Translations under genes and position numbers: made by a program
In this document: in pieces, positions 43,357 through 56,519 of the stretch
Position numbering within the stretch: the first letter of the stretch is position 1
Layout of the letters: each line of letters opens with the position of its first letter
DNA from: Podospora pseudoanserina
Taxonomy: Eukaryota; Ascomycota; Sordariomycetes; Sordariales; Podosporaceae
Length of the DNA: 64,000 nucleotides
NCBI RefSeq assembly: GCF_035222485.1
Contig: NW_026946671.1
Coordinates: 992,001-1,056,000, forward strand
Direction: 5' to 3'
Notes under the pieces: model-generated
Told to the model about the DNA's origin: nothing
Databases searched by the model: none
What the model saw: only the letters and a program-made list of their open reading frames with translations

Positions 43357-46227
43357 ATGACCCCCCCAACCCCCCTCCCCGACGAGACCACCTCCACCAA
43401 ACCCTCCACCCCAGTCCTCGATTCTTTATCCTCATCAGACTCCGACTCCGAGTCCGACATCGACGCCACCTCCGTCAAGAAACCATCCTCCCAACAACAG
43501 CAAACAGAATGGCTCGCCACCTCCCGCACCAAGCGCTCCACAGCCGGCAACCGCATGAAAGCCCTCCTCGCAAACGAAACCCCCCTCCTCATCACAACCA
43601 CAACCTCGACCGATGCCGACGCCGACGACCTCGAACTCTTGTTCGCCGAAGATGAAGACGACGCTGGCTTCACCCCCGAAGCCAAAGACGACGCGTCCGA
43701 CGTCCAAATGGATAGCTCCTCGGACGAAGAAGACAACGATGCCGCCAACGCCGACGAGGACGAAGGTGAGAAAGAGCTGGAGAGACAAGCCAGAGAAAAG
43801 AGAGCGGCTCAGCGGAAGAGGAAAACTCAAGAGGCTATCCCGGCCAAGTTCCGCAAAAAGGTTAGGATAGAGCCGCCGGGGAGCTCAAACGCGGGGAGCA
43901 CGGTTGCCAGCCCGGCGCCGAAGCCGCCGAGGCCGAAGAAGAAGAGTGAGAGGGCTAGTTGGTTGCCTACGCTGGCGGATATGCCTACCAGAGCGTCGGA
44001 GCGGTCGACGACGAGGATGAGCAAGCAGCAGCTGCATGAGAAGATGGTGACGGATGAGATTAGGAGGAGGAAGCAGATTGAGAGGATGGAGAAGAAGGCC
44101 AAGTTGCTGGAGGCGATGAAGAAGCCGCCTATGACGCAGGCGGAGAGGTTGGCTGAGGCGGCCAAGGTGGAGAAGAGAAATGCGAGGAGTTTGAATCGGT
44201 GGGAGGAGGCGGAGAAGCAGAGGGAGGAGGAGAGGCTGAAGAAGATTGCGGCGTTGAATAGTCGGAAGCTGGATGGACCGGTGGTGACTTTTTGGAGTGG
44301 GATTCAGGAATTGAGTGAGGGGCAGGGGAAGCATGTGGGGAACTTGGTGTCGATGGAGGAGAGGGCGCCGAGGAAGAAGAGGCAGAGTGCGGCGGCGGTG
44401 TTGGCTGCGAAGGAGATGGGGGTTGGTGAGGAGCCGGGGACGCCGACGACGACGCCGGTAGAGGGGGAGAAGATGAAGGTGGGTGGGAAGGAGGGGGAGG
44501 TCAAGGCTGAAAAGGTTGATGCGAAGATGTTGGCTGGCACTGTTCCAACAGAGACGCCAAACGCTGGGACGACAGCTGCTCCGGTGAATTCACCTGCTGT
44601 GCCGGTAGCGACATCAACATCGGCAACACAGGGGCCAGTCTTCGCTCCAACCACGGAACCACCAGTGTCTGTTCCAGCAACGCAACCACCATCTACTGCC
44701 CCAGTTTCGGCACCAGCAGCACCTCCCCCAACCCCACTGGCAAGCCCAGCACCGGCTGTCTCTGCTCCAGCTTCAACGCCCACACCTCCAGCAGTAGCAA
44801 TGCCCGCACCACCGCCAACCGTCGCAGCACCAGCACCGGTTCCTGCTTTGGGGACATTCCAACCGCCAGTTCCTTCACCACCACCACCACCCGCTCAAAT
44901 ACCCACGGCTGCCTCGGCACCACCGTCAGGTCCAGTCTCTGCGCCTCCACTTCCACCAACAACCTCAGTATCACCACCCAAGGGGCCGGCAGCACCGGTA
45001 CTATCAATGACACCTCCAACAGCCCCCTCAATGGCACCACCGCCGATACCACCACCACCAGAGGCGAGACCGCCCACATCAGGGGTTCTTGCTGCCCCTA
45101 TTCTCGCACCACCACCTGGCCCAATGCTTGGAGCCCAGATGCCAATGTTGGGGTTTCCTCCGTCAGGCGGGAAATCCAATGTCCTCGCTCTGCCCAATAC
45201 ATCACATACCCCATCACCACTCTCCATGCCGCTTTCTGCTCCGGCTGTTCCCGCACCAGCGCTGCCCATATTATCTACCCCAACTATGTCCGCCCCTGTA
45301 CCACCAACTGTACCAAAACTGAACATTCCCGCTCCTCCTATTCCGTCAACTCCTGCTCAGCAGAAGTCGGCGCCAGCTCAGACGCCGGTATCAGCAACAC
45401 CTGTCTCGGCGACACCAATATCAGCAGCCCCAGTCTCGGCAACCCCAACAACAGCCAAACAGCCCGACACACCCCAATCAGCTCTCCCCCAGTCCGCCGC
45501 CACCAACCCAGAACCACCAGCTCAAGACCAGCAACCACAGGGCAAAGTCACCAGAAGCTGCATCATCCTCCAAAACTTTGACGACGCCGCCATCAAGGAC
45601 AAGCAGATCCAGAACCAGATCTTGTTTGGTCGGAAGATGAACCGGCTGGCCAAGCCGGCGCACCCGCCGCTGTGTGTCATTACCAACCATCCTGCCCGAT
45701 ACCGAGACCCAAAGACGGGGTTGCATTACTATAATAGTTATGCGTACAAGGAGATTCAGAGGGTGAGCCGGGGGGATTACAAGTGGAGCTCGCTGCTGGG
45801 GAGTTATGTGGGGAGGGGATGGGGAGAGTTTGCGGCGAAGGGGGTGCCGGAGAGGTTTACGGATCCGAGCAGGCCGAGCGGGATTGTTGCTGGGGGGGAG
45901 AAGCCGGAGGAGGTGGGAGTGGTGGAGGCGAGGTTGGTGCCTATTGAGGGGGCGGAGCCGGTGGTGAAGATGGAGGGAGGGGGGCAGCAGGTTGTTGTTG
46001 TGCCTGCTGCTGCTCCGGTTGTGATGCCTTCTTCTCCTGGGCCGGTTGTAACGCCTGCAGGTGGTGGTTCTGCGCCCGCTGCTCCAGCTGGAGTGGTGAT
46101 GAACCCTCCTCCTTGTCCTCGTCCTCCAATTGTGTCACCAGTAGTAGTTGATGCCGCTCCTGCTGTCCCGGAGGTGGGTATGGCTGCTGACCAGAATAAC
46201 CACCACCAGCCTGTGCAAACGCAGTAG
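43357..46227 (+). CDS. VPS72: Vps72/YL1 (Swc2) subunit of the SWR1 chromatin remodeller
   Basis: A single exon encodes 956 residues. The N-terminal YL1 part has the conserved ATSRTKRSTAGNRMKALLAN, an acidic histone-binding stretch (SSSDEEDNDAANADEDEGEK) and PAKFRKKVRIEPPG. A basic helical region with ASWLPTLADMPTRASERSTT and the NRWEEAEKQREEERLKKIAA block follows. The C-terminal YL1_C domain (about residues 729-810) is clear: SCIILQNFDDAAIKDKQIQN, FGRKMNRLAKPAHPPLCVIT and RDPKTGLHYYNSYAYKEIQR. Vps72 is the H2A.Z-H2B chaperone subunit of SWR1. Between the two domains lies about 320 residues of Pro/Ala/Ser/Thr repeats, with a second Pro-rich tail at the end. Composition swings between C-rich and G-rich codons several times along the gene. 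Confidence 0.92.
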   Translation: MTPPTPLPDETTSTKPSTPVLDSLSSSDSDSESDIDATSVKKPSSQQQQTEWLATSRTKRSTAGNRMKALLANETPLLITTTTSTDADADDLELLFAEDEDDAGFTPEAKDDASDVQMDSSSDEEDNDAANADEDEGEKELERQAREKRAAQRKRKTQEAIPAKFRKKVRIEPPGSSNAGSTVASPAPKPPRPKKKSERASWLPTLADMPTRASERSTTRMSKQQLHEKMVTDEIRRRKQIERMEKKAKLLEAMKKPPMTQAERLAEAAKVEKRNARSLNRWEEAEKQREEERLKKIAALNSRKLDGPVVTFWSGIQELSEGQGKHVGNLVSMEERAPRKKRQSAAAVLAAKEMGVGEEPGTPTTTPVEGEKMKVGGKEGEVKAEKVDAKMLAGTVPTETPNAGTTAAPVNSPAVPVATSTSATQGPVFAPTTEPPVSVPATQPPSTAPVSAPAAPPPTPLASPAPAVSAPASTPTPPAVAMPAPPPTVAAPAPVPALGTFQPPVPSPPPPPAQIPTAASAPPSGPVSAPPLPPTTSVSPPKGPAAPVLSMTPPTAPSMAPPPIPPPPEARPPTSGVLAAPILAPPPGPMLGAQMPMLGFPPSGGKSNVLALPNTSHTPSPLSMPLSAPAVPAPALPILSTPTMSAPVPPTVPKLNIPAPPIPSTPAQQKSAPAQTPVSATPVSATPISAAPVSATPTTAKQPDTPQSALPQSAATNPEPPAQDQQPQGKVTRSCIILQNFDDAAIKDKQIQNQILFGRKMNRLAKPAHPPLCVITNHPARYRDPKTGLHYYNSYAYKEIQRVSRGDYKWSSLLGSYVGRGWGEFAAKGVPERFTDPSRPSGIVAGGEKPEEVGVVEARLVPIEGAEPVVKMEGGGQQVVVVPAAAPVVMPSSPGPVVTPAGGGSAPAAPAGVVMNPPPCPRPPIVSPVVVDAAPAVPEVGMAADQNNHHQPVQTQ

Positions 46228-46972
46228 GATGTGGTTTTTGTGCAGGCTAGGTTTGTGGTGGGGTATCCGGAGAGGCAGGAAGAGGAGACAGGTATATAAA
46301 CAAGGAGGAGGGTAGAAAGAGGGAGGGATATATGTTAGGAGGGTGAGGAAAAAGTTGCTTTAATGAGAGAAGAAAAAGAATAATGGGTGGTTGGTTAGTT
46401 GGTTGCTTGGTTGTTGTATACCTAACCATGGATGTTGGAAGAGTATTTGAACAAGCATTGTTTATGGGCTTTTTCGGCTGCGTTAGTTAGTCAAAGTTGG
46501 GACAGTTTAGATATGTTATTTAGGTAGGTGGGTATGTATATTATATAGCTCGAGGCAGAAGCAAGGAGGTTTTCAGAAACGGGTGTCTTCTGATGTTGAC
46601 GAGAAACGGGTTATAATGGGTAGATACCGAGTCAAGAACAATCTGCTACAACGTTTGAAAAGAGTTGGTTGTTTATTTGTTGATTAGTTTTGATTTTGTG
46701 GGCTGGGATGGTTGGTTAAAGAGACTATGTGTCGTTGCATTTGGGTTTGAACAGCGAGTTTGATAAATGTTGGGCAGGTATGCGACGTTGTAGGATGGAT
46801 ATTGGTATTATGATGATGATGATAACAAGGAAAAGAAAACATAATAAACCAGCAGTGATGTTGGCATAACAGCGGAAGCAAACTGTTCAATTGCGTAGTT
46901 TGAATCTATTATCTTTTAGACCAGCTCAAGATTGCCCGCCGTTTTACTCGTCAAGTTTTTATTTTTATCTGT
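46228..46972. other. Convergent 3' intergenic region, VPS72 / VMA22-like
   Basis: These 745 bp between two convergent stops contain no supported gene. The region is GT-rich on the plus strand. Confidence 0.4.
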
Positions 46973-47713
46973 TTACTTTACACGTTTAAGTTGATAGTTG
47001 CTTATACCTCCACAGCGGCCTCTGTTTTGATCTTTTTGTTGTTTGGACTCTTCCTTCTCGGCCTTGGCCCTCTTCTTTCTCTCACGTCTGACTTCAACTT
47101 CGAGGGCTTTCATCTGCTCGCTGAGGGTTGCTAGTTTGGGGATGATATCCTCGACGGCGGTTTTGGCGTCTGCTTGGGCGAGGCGGAGGGGGAGGGGGGT
47201 TAGGATGCCAAACCAGTGGAGGGGGTTGGTGGAGTTCTTGTGTTTTGATGTTGTGGTTGGTTGCGAGTCATCCCTTTTTGACTCTGCTTCGTCTCTGGCC
47301 TTTCCATCACCAGCTTCATCTTTGGGCGGTGGATGTGGTGACGATGGGTTGCTGTTGTTGGCATGCTGTGTTGATCCTGGCCCGTCCTGAGTTTGGGGTT
47401 GCTCTTTGGTGTTGTCGTTGGGTTTTGGCTTCTCTGATGGTTTATCATTTGTGACTGGTGGTCTTACAAGGCTGAACTCGGGTGTGTTGGTTTCGGAAGA
47501 GATGATGATGTCGAGATGGGAGGTGGATTGCATTCGCTCATCGTAGTAGTCTTGGCCGTAGTGTCTCACGCCGGGTTGGGCGGAAAAGTTGGCGCGGGCG
47601 AGGTGCTGGTAGAGGGATGACTGGAGGTTGTTGAGGGTGGTGCGGAGGGTGGTGTATTCGTTGAGGAGGAAGAGGTATTGTTGGAGGAGGGAGTCGATTT
47701 TGTCGGTAGACAT
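46973..47713 (-). CDS. Vma22/CCDC115-like vacuolar ATPase assembly factor
   Basis: A single exon encodes 246 residues from ATG at 47713 (MSTDKIDSLLQQYLFLLNEY). An in-frame ATG 36 codons upstream is less likely. The N-terminal helical hairpin, with NLQSSLYQHLARANFSAQPG and RHYGQDYYDERM, and a C-terminal block LHWFGILTPLPLRLAQADAK followed by a coiled coil (LATLSEQMKALEVEVRRERK), are the two conserved parts of the fungal Vma22/CCDC115 family. A long polar Pro/Ser/Asp-rich linker (about residues 85-175) joins them. In yeast Vma22 acts in the ER with Vma12 and Vma21 to assemble the V0 sector of the V-ATPase. The tail is very Lys/Arg-rich. The family call is from memory. Confidence 0.8.
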   Translation of the reverse strand: MSTDKIDSLLQQYLFLLNEYTTLRTTLNNLQSSLYQHLARANFSAQPGVRHYGQDYYDERMQSTSHLDIIISSETNTPEFSLVRPPVTNDKPSEKPKPNDNTKEQPQTQDGPGSTQHANNSNPSSPHPPPKDEAGDGKARDEAESKRDDSQPTTTSKHKNSTNPLHWFGILTPLPLRLAQADAKTAVEDIIPKLATLSEQMKALEVEVRRERKKRAKAEKEESKQQKDQNRGRCGGISNYQLKRVK

Positions 47714-49036
47714 CTTGGTTGAAGTTGGAGATGTGTGGTGCTGGCGAGTGAGTAAGTGAGCTTGAAGTGAGCTGATGCGTTGTGAGATGTTGGAAAGACC
47801 AAACGCCCCACTTTCCACCATTTAAATCGTTTATTCCGCGATAAGCACGGCTCCGTCTCAGCTTCATCAACTTGGATAGTGCTTCCGAGGCAGCTGATGG
47901 CTGTTTGCTGTCTCATGTATAACAAGTAATTACACGCAGGACCTACTCCAACTGCAGGACCCTTGCCAAGGTGGACTGTGAATGCCTCTACTGCAGACCT
48001 TTTATGCAATGGAAGCAGTTGTACCACTGAAGACATGCATTCTTCAAGCTACGGAGGCCACAACCCTGGTGCCGCGGGCAGGTGTCCGCCGTGCAACTGG
48101 TCCCCCCCTTCTTGAGTGAGCTGGCATCTGATGAGACTGCTGCCTCTCTGATAGGACAGGACTGCACAAATACGCCTGTTCATAAAAATGATGTGCTTTT
48201 TCTCTCCCACTTCTTCCACTTTCCCACTTCTCCCACTTCTCCCACTCTTGTGCTCCCAGTCCTATCTCCTCTCTTGCCATGAAAGAGGCAAGTGGATGCG
48301 AAGAGCTATCGCTGCCCTGGCTCTCAAGAGGCGTATCGAATTACAGCGAGGCGTAACTGTGCTAAGTTCTGATAGTAGGACTTTAGCGCGGGTGATAGTA
48401 CTGCGCTAGTAATAATACGGTGTTCGGTTACCACTCCCCCACAGGCAGCGGGACGACCTAAACAAGGAACTCGCCCACTGATCACTCCTATGCTCGTGCT
48501 TCCCTCGCGGCCTGTAATCTTACGAGGTTGCTGGCCTGGCTGCATAACAAAACCACCATCCCCCCCTTCGGTATCCGTAAATTCAATTGTCGTCTCTTCC
48601 CCCCCCCCAAGAAACCCAATTGCCCATCTTGCTCCACGCTGTGTCCCGCCTTCGTTCAGTCCAAGTCGTCGTCTTTCTTTGTCCGTGCAGGAGTCAGTCA
48701 CCCGTCGACAGCCGCATACCACACACCGACGAATTACTTTCAGACCTCACACACCTCGTCATCGCCCGCTGCTGCCCGCTGCCCACTGCCACCACCACAC
48801 CCCATTTTACCTTCCCGCTTTTCCCCCCCATCGCATCCCTTACCGACTCCACATCGGTCCCCTTCGCACCCTCGAATTGCATTTGCCGGGTCCATTCCCT
48901 TTGAGCTGTTCAGTCGCGCGATAAGGGGAGAGCTGCTGTTGGACGCAAGGCTTCTGAACGAGAGGCGGTCGACGATAGAGCCCTGTGATCAAACAGCCCG
49001 GCAAGACAAACCGAGAGCCCTGTGCTATCCGTCAAA
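47714..49036. promoter_or_regulatory. 1.3 kb divergent region, VMA22-like / CDC42
   Basis: No supported gene. A direct repeat around CCCACTTCT lies at 48220-48245, and pyrimidine-rich sequence dominates 48600-48860, as is common in fungal leaders. The CDC42 leader presumably lies in the right part. Confidence 0.45.
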
Positions 49037-50094
<1,058 letters not shown>

Positions 50095-51428
50095 GTCACG
50101 AGTTTGGATATATCTTGTTGTCTAGTCAAAATACCACCCAGGGTGGAAAGCAGCGTCAAAGTTGGAAGAGCGAATCTGGACATTGATTTAACCCAGCCCT
50201 GTCTTCAGCAAACCAAATAGACCTCTGGCAGGTTGGGGGATTTCTAGAGATCAATGCACCATAAAGCGGCAACGCTACAGGTCTGGGATTTAGCATCATC
50301 ATTATCGTCATCACACACACCCACACACCCCGATACCTACACACCACTATTCTCATCCCCCTCCCTACCTTGAACGGCAGCCTCGATCTTCAACGACGAA
50401 CTATGCGCCAACCGCCGTCCTTAGCTGCTTGGGTCCGGGACAGGCACGGGTAATTTCTGGTATGGGAGATACCCTCTCCGAAGCTGGGAACGAAGTGGTC
50501 AGGCTGGAACAGAGTTTCATTTTCTTCTACGAAATTTCCTCCCCCTCTTCCAAACCCAGTCGAACAACTTCTTGGTATCTCTTCCACGGCCTGTTTAGCA
50601 CATTTCTTCCTTCTTGATTCTATCCCCCTTCCCCTCCCCTTGTTGCTGCGCGGGTGGGCCACCGTGTAAGGTACCTGCTCCGAGAATACAGGAAGCTTTC
50701 GATAGGACAGTTTGGCGATTGGAGTGCAATTGAATCAAAGTTTACCATCTTTTTTTTGTTTTGTTTTGTTTACTTGTGCTGATTTTTTGATAACTCGGGG
50801 TATTGGAGAGCTACACTTGATTCTGACTGATTGATATCCGGGTCATGTATGTGTAACAGGTCTGAGCAAAAGTCTCCGCTGGTTTGTCTGCAAATCGGAC
50901 GAGGGGTCTGATCGAGTTCTGAGATGAACACGGGGAGAGAATCACACGAACTCGACAAACCAGGGAGAAGTATCTTTTGAGTGCAGCTGCCAAAGAGTCG
51001 TAGTGTAGGACCGAGGTTGGTCTTATCTACAAAGAGGGCTTGGTATTTACTTCAAGGTTCACCGCCCTGACTCAATCCAGGAGGTGTCTTGTCTGTTTCT
51101 CACCCCTGGGGGCGAAGTTGATAAGGAAACGTGTTACAGGTGAATCATGTGAAACTTGATCTTATCTTTTACAGGTTGTGGCTTTTGAGGGTTGCTTTGA
51201 TAACAGATAGCTCTACCGACCACGGAAGGTGCGCGCCGTTGAGTCATTGGGGTTTTTTTCCCCCTTGTGTGAGGGGTCTGGTCCCCTTCAATCGACAAGT
51301 GGTGCCCCGCCATACACTTTTCTTCACCCCCACCATCTCTCTTTCTCCCTCTTCTTTTCTTTTCCCCCAACCACAAAAAGACACACACAGACATTACATA
51401 CCTATCGCGACCAGCAGCAGCCGCAATC
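50095..51428. other. 1.3 kb intergenic region, CDC42 to asparaginyl-tRNA synthetase
   Basis: No supported gene on either strand. It holds the CDC42 3' end and the synthetase promoter; the last 120 bp are C/T-rich, ending in ACAAAAAGACACACACAG. Nothing else is seen. Confidence 0.4.
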
Positions 51429-53226
51429 ATGGCCGCGACCCAAGATCTCGCCGACCGCACCGCTGCCCAAAAGGTGTACATCGACCCCGCCTCGGGCAAA
51501 GACGACGCCTCGGCCGACGGCACCGAGGCCAAGCCGTTCCAGTCGCTGTATCACGCCCTCATCACCCACCTCGAGACCATCCCCGCGCCCACGTACCTGA
51601 CGCTCGTCAAGAAGGAGGACGCTGCCACCTCGTGGGAGGAACCCGCCAAGTCTGCGCTCAAAAAGGCCGTCGGCCGCGTGGACGCGTACAAGAAGAAGCT
51701 GGCCAAGGAGAAGGACGCCGCGAGGAAGGAGGAGGAGGAGCGGCTGCAGAGGTTGAAGAACCTTGAGGACAGCAAGAAGATCGTCCTCAAGCAGGACGAG
51801 TCGCTCCCCAAGGCGGAGAGGATCAAGCTGAGCCAGAAGGACGAGGGGCTGATTGGGAAGAGGGTCAAGGTGTTTGGGCGGATTCACAGGATTAGGGTGC
51901 AGAAGGCGGCGACGTTTCTGGAGATCAAGGACGGGTATGGGAAGCTGCAGTGTATCCTTCCTGCTGGGGATCTGACCAGGAACCATGATGCGCTGTTGTT
52001 TGCGCAGGAGACTGCGCTGGCGGTGTATGGGCTGTTGAAGAGGGTTCCCGAGGGGGCTGAGGCGCCGGATGGGAGGGAGCTGCACGTGGATTATTTTGAG
52101 GTGGTGGGTGGTGCGCCGAGTGATTTGGAGGCGTTTAGCAACAAGGTTAGCAAGGATCAGGACCCGTGGGAGGCGAGCATGTTGGACAACAGGCATTTGG
52201 TGCTGAGGGGGGACAATGCGAGCGCGGTGATGAAGTTGAGGGAGGCGATTGAGCTGGCGTTTGTGGATAGTTATAGGGAGATGGAGTTCACCAAGGTGTC
52301 GCCTCCTGCCATGGTCCAGACTCAGGTTGAGGGTGGTTCTACTCTTTTCGGGTTTCCCTACTATGGCGAGGAGGCTTACCTTACCCAGTCTTCTCAGCTG
52401 TACCTCGAGACTGTGATCCAGTCGCTCGGCAACGTCTACTGTATCGAGAAGTCTTTCAGAGCCGAGAAGTCGCTCACCCGCCGCCATCTGTCCGAGTACA
52501 CGCACGTCGAGGCCGAGATGGACTTTATCGAATTTGACGACCTGCTCGAGCACATTGAGGAGCTGATTTGCCGCGTCGTCGACAAGGTGCTTGCCAACCC
52601 CACCTCTGCGGCCTACCTCAAGCTTCTCAACCCCGGCTTCCAGAAGCCGAGCAGGCCGTTTATGCGGATGAGGTACGCCGACGCGATCGACTGGCTCAAC
52701 GCGCAGGAGGAGCCGATTCTCAACGAGGAGGGCAAGCCCCACGTGTTTGGTGACGACATTGCCGAGGCTGCGGAGAGAAAGATGACGGACATTATCAACC
52801 GGCCCATCTTCTTGACGCATTTCCCTGTCGAAATCAAGGCGTTTTACATGCAGAAGGACCCCAAAGACTTGAGGGTGACGGAGTCGGTGGATGTGCTGAT
52901 GCCGGGGGTGGGTGAGATTGTGGGCGGGTCGATGAGGATGTTTGATTATGAGGAGTTGATTCAGGCGTATAAGAAGAATGATATTGGGCATGAGCCTTAC
53001 TACTGGTATGTGTTCTTAGGCCGGGGGGTGGGGGAGGGTTAGAGGATGATGATGATGCTAATATGATGATGGTTATTATAGGTACACGGAGCAGAGAAAG
53101 TACGGCACCAGCCCGCACGGTGGGTATGGGTTGGGGTTGGAGCGGTTTATTGCTTGGATTGCGAACCAGCATACTGTGAGGACGTGCAGTTTGTATCCTA
53201 GATTTATGGGGCGTGCGAAGCCTTAG
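51429..53226 (+). CDS. Cytosolic asparaginyl-tRNA synthetase (class IIb)
   Basis: Two exons, 51429-53005 and 53082-53226, with a 76 nt GT-AG intron, encode 573 residues. A eukaryote-type N-terminal extension with a Lys/Glu coiled coil ([20 protein letters not shown]) precedes the OB-fold anticodon-binding domain ([20 protein letters not shown]). The class II core has motif 2 in [20 protein letters not shown], the Asn-type [17 protein letters not shown], and motif 3 [10 protein letters not shown] in exon 2. The enzyme charges tRNA-Asn. The end [13 protein letters not shown] is typical of AsnRS. The start is strong (AATC-ATG-GCC). Codon use switches from C-ending to G-rich within the first 400 nt, back after about 52310, and again near the 3' end. 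Confidence 0.95.
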
Positions 53227-53570
53227 AGAAAGGGTGAACTGTGATGGGGTTCTTTTAGAGAGGAGGGGGAAAAAGAAGGCTTGGAGTTTGGGGGATGAGG
53301 TTAGGCTTTAGGTTTACATTTTAGTCTTTCTGTCATAGATGAAAAGATGGATTTAGATGTTATGGGTTTGAGTGATGATATGTGTGTCATGCTGTTTGGA
53401 TTCCATCCGGCGGCGAGGGAGCTATCAACGCCAAGATGCAAGAGAACTCGGACTATGTGAAGTTGAAGGAGATGAACAGCGTTGTTGTTTGTTTTATGCC
53501 ATGAGTGTGGCTGCGGGGCAATCGGGGGTTGGATGATGAGGTCGAAGCCGTGGTTGTTGAAGATTAACCA

Positions 53571-53585
53571 AACCCTAACCCTGAT
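53571..53585 (+). repeat. Telomere-like motif AACCCTAACCCTGAT, copy 1
   Basis: Two CCCTAA units followed by CCTGAT. The same 15-mer recurs at 59422-59436. It is too short to be a telomere remnant on its own. Confidence 0.7.
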
Positions 53586-53618
53586 CTTGAAGTTGTGCAC
53601 AATGGATGATGAGATGCC

Positions 53619-53688
53619 TTTTTTTTATAATTGTTTTTATTTTTTAATAAGAAAAAATTTATAATTTTAATTTTTTTTTAAAAAAAAA
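53619..53688. repeat. A/T-only tract of about 70 bp
   Basis: T runs, then mixed A/T, then A runs, with only two G residues inside. It stands out against GC-rich surroundings. Confidence 0.75.
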
Positions 53689-56304
53689 CTCTCATTTGTT
53701 GGATTCGTATTTGTTTTGTTTCGAGCTCAATGGATTACATATATATAGGCATGTTGCCTACGTCGAAGGAATCAGGCGAAGGTACTCGGCCGAGTCAAAT
53801 TAGCCACAGTTAGGGAGAACCACATCTTCGGGTTTTGGGGGGCAAATCCTTTGGGGGAAAGACGGCGCAATTCTTTTGTTCCTTTTCCAGGTTCTCGGGT
53901 TTGACTCTTATGATACAGATGTGAGGATTTGTTTAGTTAACTGATCAACAACAGGCAGGCAGGCAGGTAGGCGGGCGAGCGAGTAGATCTAGACTAGACC
54001 CTTGAATATCCGTCTTTCCAGGATGGACGAGGAGAATATCTGAAACGGGCGGTTTCGGGGGAGAGGACCCTGGGGCCTTGTGGGTTATGATTCTAGAAAG
54101 GGTGGGATATCATGCGAATATCCATGCATACGGGACAGAGTGAAAGAGTGTTTCCTTCAGACTTGAGTCTTAGGTAAATACGGAATGCGTAGCCGTTGAT
54201 AAGCCTTGTTGGGGACCAATGTGCGTGTAGTCAAGTGATTCGGGCGTCCATCCATCCATCCATCTGTTCAGGGGTAGTATCAAATTCGGCGGTCTGGATA
54301 AGGCGGCCACCACCGCCGTACCTGCATCAGCCATTGGCGATTCCTGACCATCCAAATGCGAGCATTATTTTTCTCGACTTTTAACAGAATTTCTATGTCG
54401 GGTGTGTATGTACTGACCTGTGCAACCTGCAGGCGCCTACATACCTAGTGAAGCAAAATGTTGAATGGTGCCACGAAGACATTTTGGTCTTTTTTTCTTC
54501 TTTTTTTTTTTCTTCTTTCCACCGAAGCTTTCTTTCAACGGTGGGTGGTTTGGTTTGGTTTGGTTTTGGTTTAGGTTGCATAACGCACACAGTGTGGAGA
54601 GAGAGAGGTGAGAATGCTTGGGGCGTTATTTCCCCTGGTTTCACCACACCACTACCTTACCCCCAGGTAACGGTCTTGTTCTCTTGGTGCTATGGAGAAC
54701 TATTTTGGGGTGTGTGGTTGGGGAAAGTTAAAAGTTTCGATTCATTGAAGTGTGGGATCTAAACTCAATTGCAAAAAGATGCTAATTAGTGGCAGGACGA
54801 CGTAATTCATGGGGGAACGGGAAAAAAACGGTGCCCGGACTCCCGGAAATTGATATTGGGAAGGATTTCAATAGGGTAAGGTGAGTAAAAAAGAACGGAA
54901 CAATTGCTGAGATGTGAGAGAGAGACAATGTCAGCAAAGCCAAAATAATGGCTGGGCCCAATCGGGAGAATTGAATGGTAAAATGTGACAAAGATTGGGA
55001 TGGCTTGGTTCGGAGGCAATGATGATGAGGCGGGTGGTGGTCTGGTGGGACGGGCGGTCGGGAGGTCGGGAGAGAGCGCGGAACGGGCAGACTGTGGCCA
55101 CGGACACTGCTTGCGTTGCTTGCTGATGATTTCTTTCTTGTTGTTCAGACATTGTCCGTGAAGAGAGGATTGTGATTGTCTGTCTGTCTCGTGAGGTCTG
55201 AACTCTGAAGCGAAAGCCTCGTGCCGCCAAGTCTCGGATTATGGTACCTGGACACGGTGAGAGCAAGAGACAAGAGACAGGACAAAAGAGAGGGGCAATC
55301 GATGTCGTCTTGGTCGTCGTCTTCAGATGGACTCGACGGGAAGAGGCATGATGACATGTCCTTCAACGGTAGGGACAATGCAGAAGAAATGCGTGGTCTT
55401 GTGCTGGGCCGACCCCATTCCCCTACCTTAAGGCGACGCTGGTTGCAATGCTGAGCGGCAGGGGGGGACTCCTGAGGGTACTTCTAGGCCAAGTATCTTA
55501 TGCATACTAGTGACTAGCCACAGTGACTTTGGACAAAGGTACGGCGCTAAGTGGCCAGGCAATTAAAGCTCCATCCACTTCACCTTCTTGTCCTTGCCAA
55601 TCTTTCACCTCTCCCCTTTTTTCGCTCCGTCCTGAGCGTCCTCTCTCTTTTATTGTCGCTGGCACCTCTCGCTTCTTCATTTTTGTTGCCGCCTTTCCTC
55701 CGCCTTCTAACCTACCCAACCTGCCTTTTCTTTCCCTTCGGCATCATTCTTTTTACTATATCCTAGGTAATAATTCTTTGGAGCCGCCCACGCAACCCCT
55801 TGACTTGACCCCTAGTCGACGACCATCTCAACCCACCCTTCGTCGACACCCGTCTTCAGAGAACTCTCTCGCTCTCTCGGACTGGACCTAAAGCCCTCGC
55901 TCGTCGAATCGATTATACGATAACAACTTTAATACAAAGCATCCTTCTTTGTTCGAAATCGCCAACAGCCCGCACGAAGACGTTCCTGAGTCCTTTCGGT
56001 CGGCCAGCCACACGTCGGACCCCTCGGTCAATTGGGTCGTCGTCTTTCATTGATAGCCAGCATTTTCTTTCACACGAATCTGCCACGCTTCTCCCGCTTT
56101 TTTAGCCCGTCTTTGCCCTCTGAAAAAGACAAAACACACTTGGTGAACGGGGGGGGATTCGCTTCACCGCATCTTCCGGGGGCCATACATTCCAGCACGC
56201 GTCTGTTTCTTCCCGTGCCTCTCACCAGGCACGTCTAATCCTTCAAAACGGCGGTTCTATCTCACGTCACCAGGGACAGTCTTGTCCCCCCGCATCTTCT
56301 CGGG

Positions 56305-56487
56305 ATGCAGGATATCTCTGCCCCCCAGACGGGGTCTAGCAGCCACCGTTTCGGCCACGCCTCCAAGCCCTCCAACAGCGATACCGGCTTTTCCCACGGT
56401 GCCTTTGCCTCCAACATCTCTGGCTTTGCCGACAGGCATCCGAGACGCGGAAACATTCCGACCATCAACACCCAGCCTGTCTCTCAC

Positions 56488-56519
<32 letters not shown>

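Larger units (their letters stand above)
53227..56304. other. 3.1 kb intergenic region, asparaginyl-tRNA synthetase to MRN1-like gene
   Basis: No frame looks like a conserved protein. The stretch holds a two-unit telomere-like motif (53571-53585), an almost pure A/T tract (53619-53688), small tetranucleotide repeats (about 53952-53967 and 54247-54262) and, from about 55500, a pyrimidine-rich leader of the RNA-binding gene with several upstream ATGs. Confidence 0.45.

Noticed and set aside
51402-52991. 529-codon open frame on the minus strand
   Set aside because: Antisense of the asparaginyl-tRNA synthetase exon; it arises from the absence of TTA, CTA and TCA codons on the sense strand.
53571-53688. 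Former chromosome end or interstitial telomere
   Set aside because: Only two CCCTAA units, surrounded by normal core genes; no subtelomeric gene families are present.
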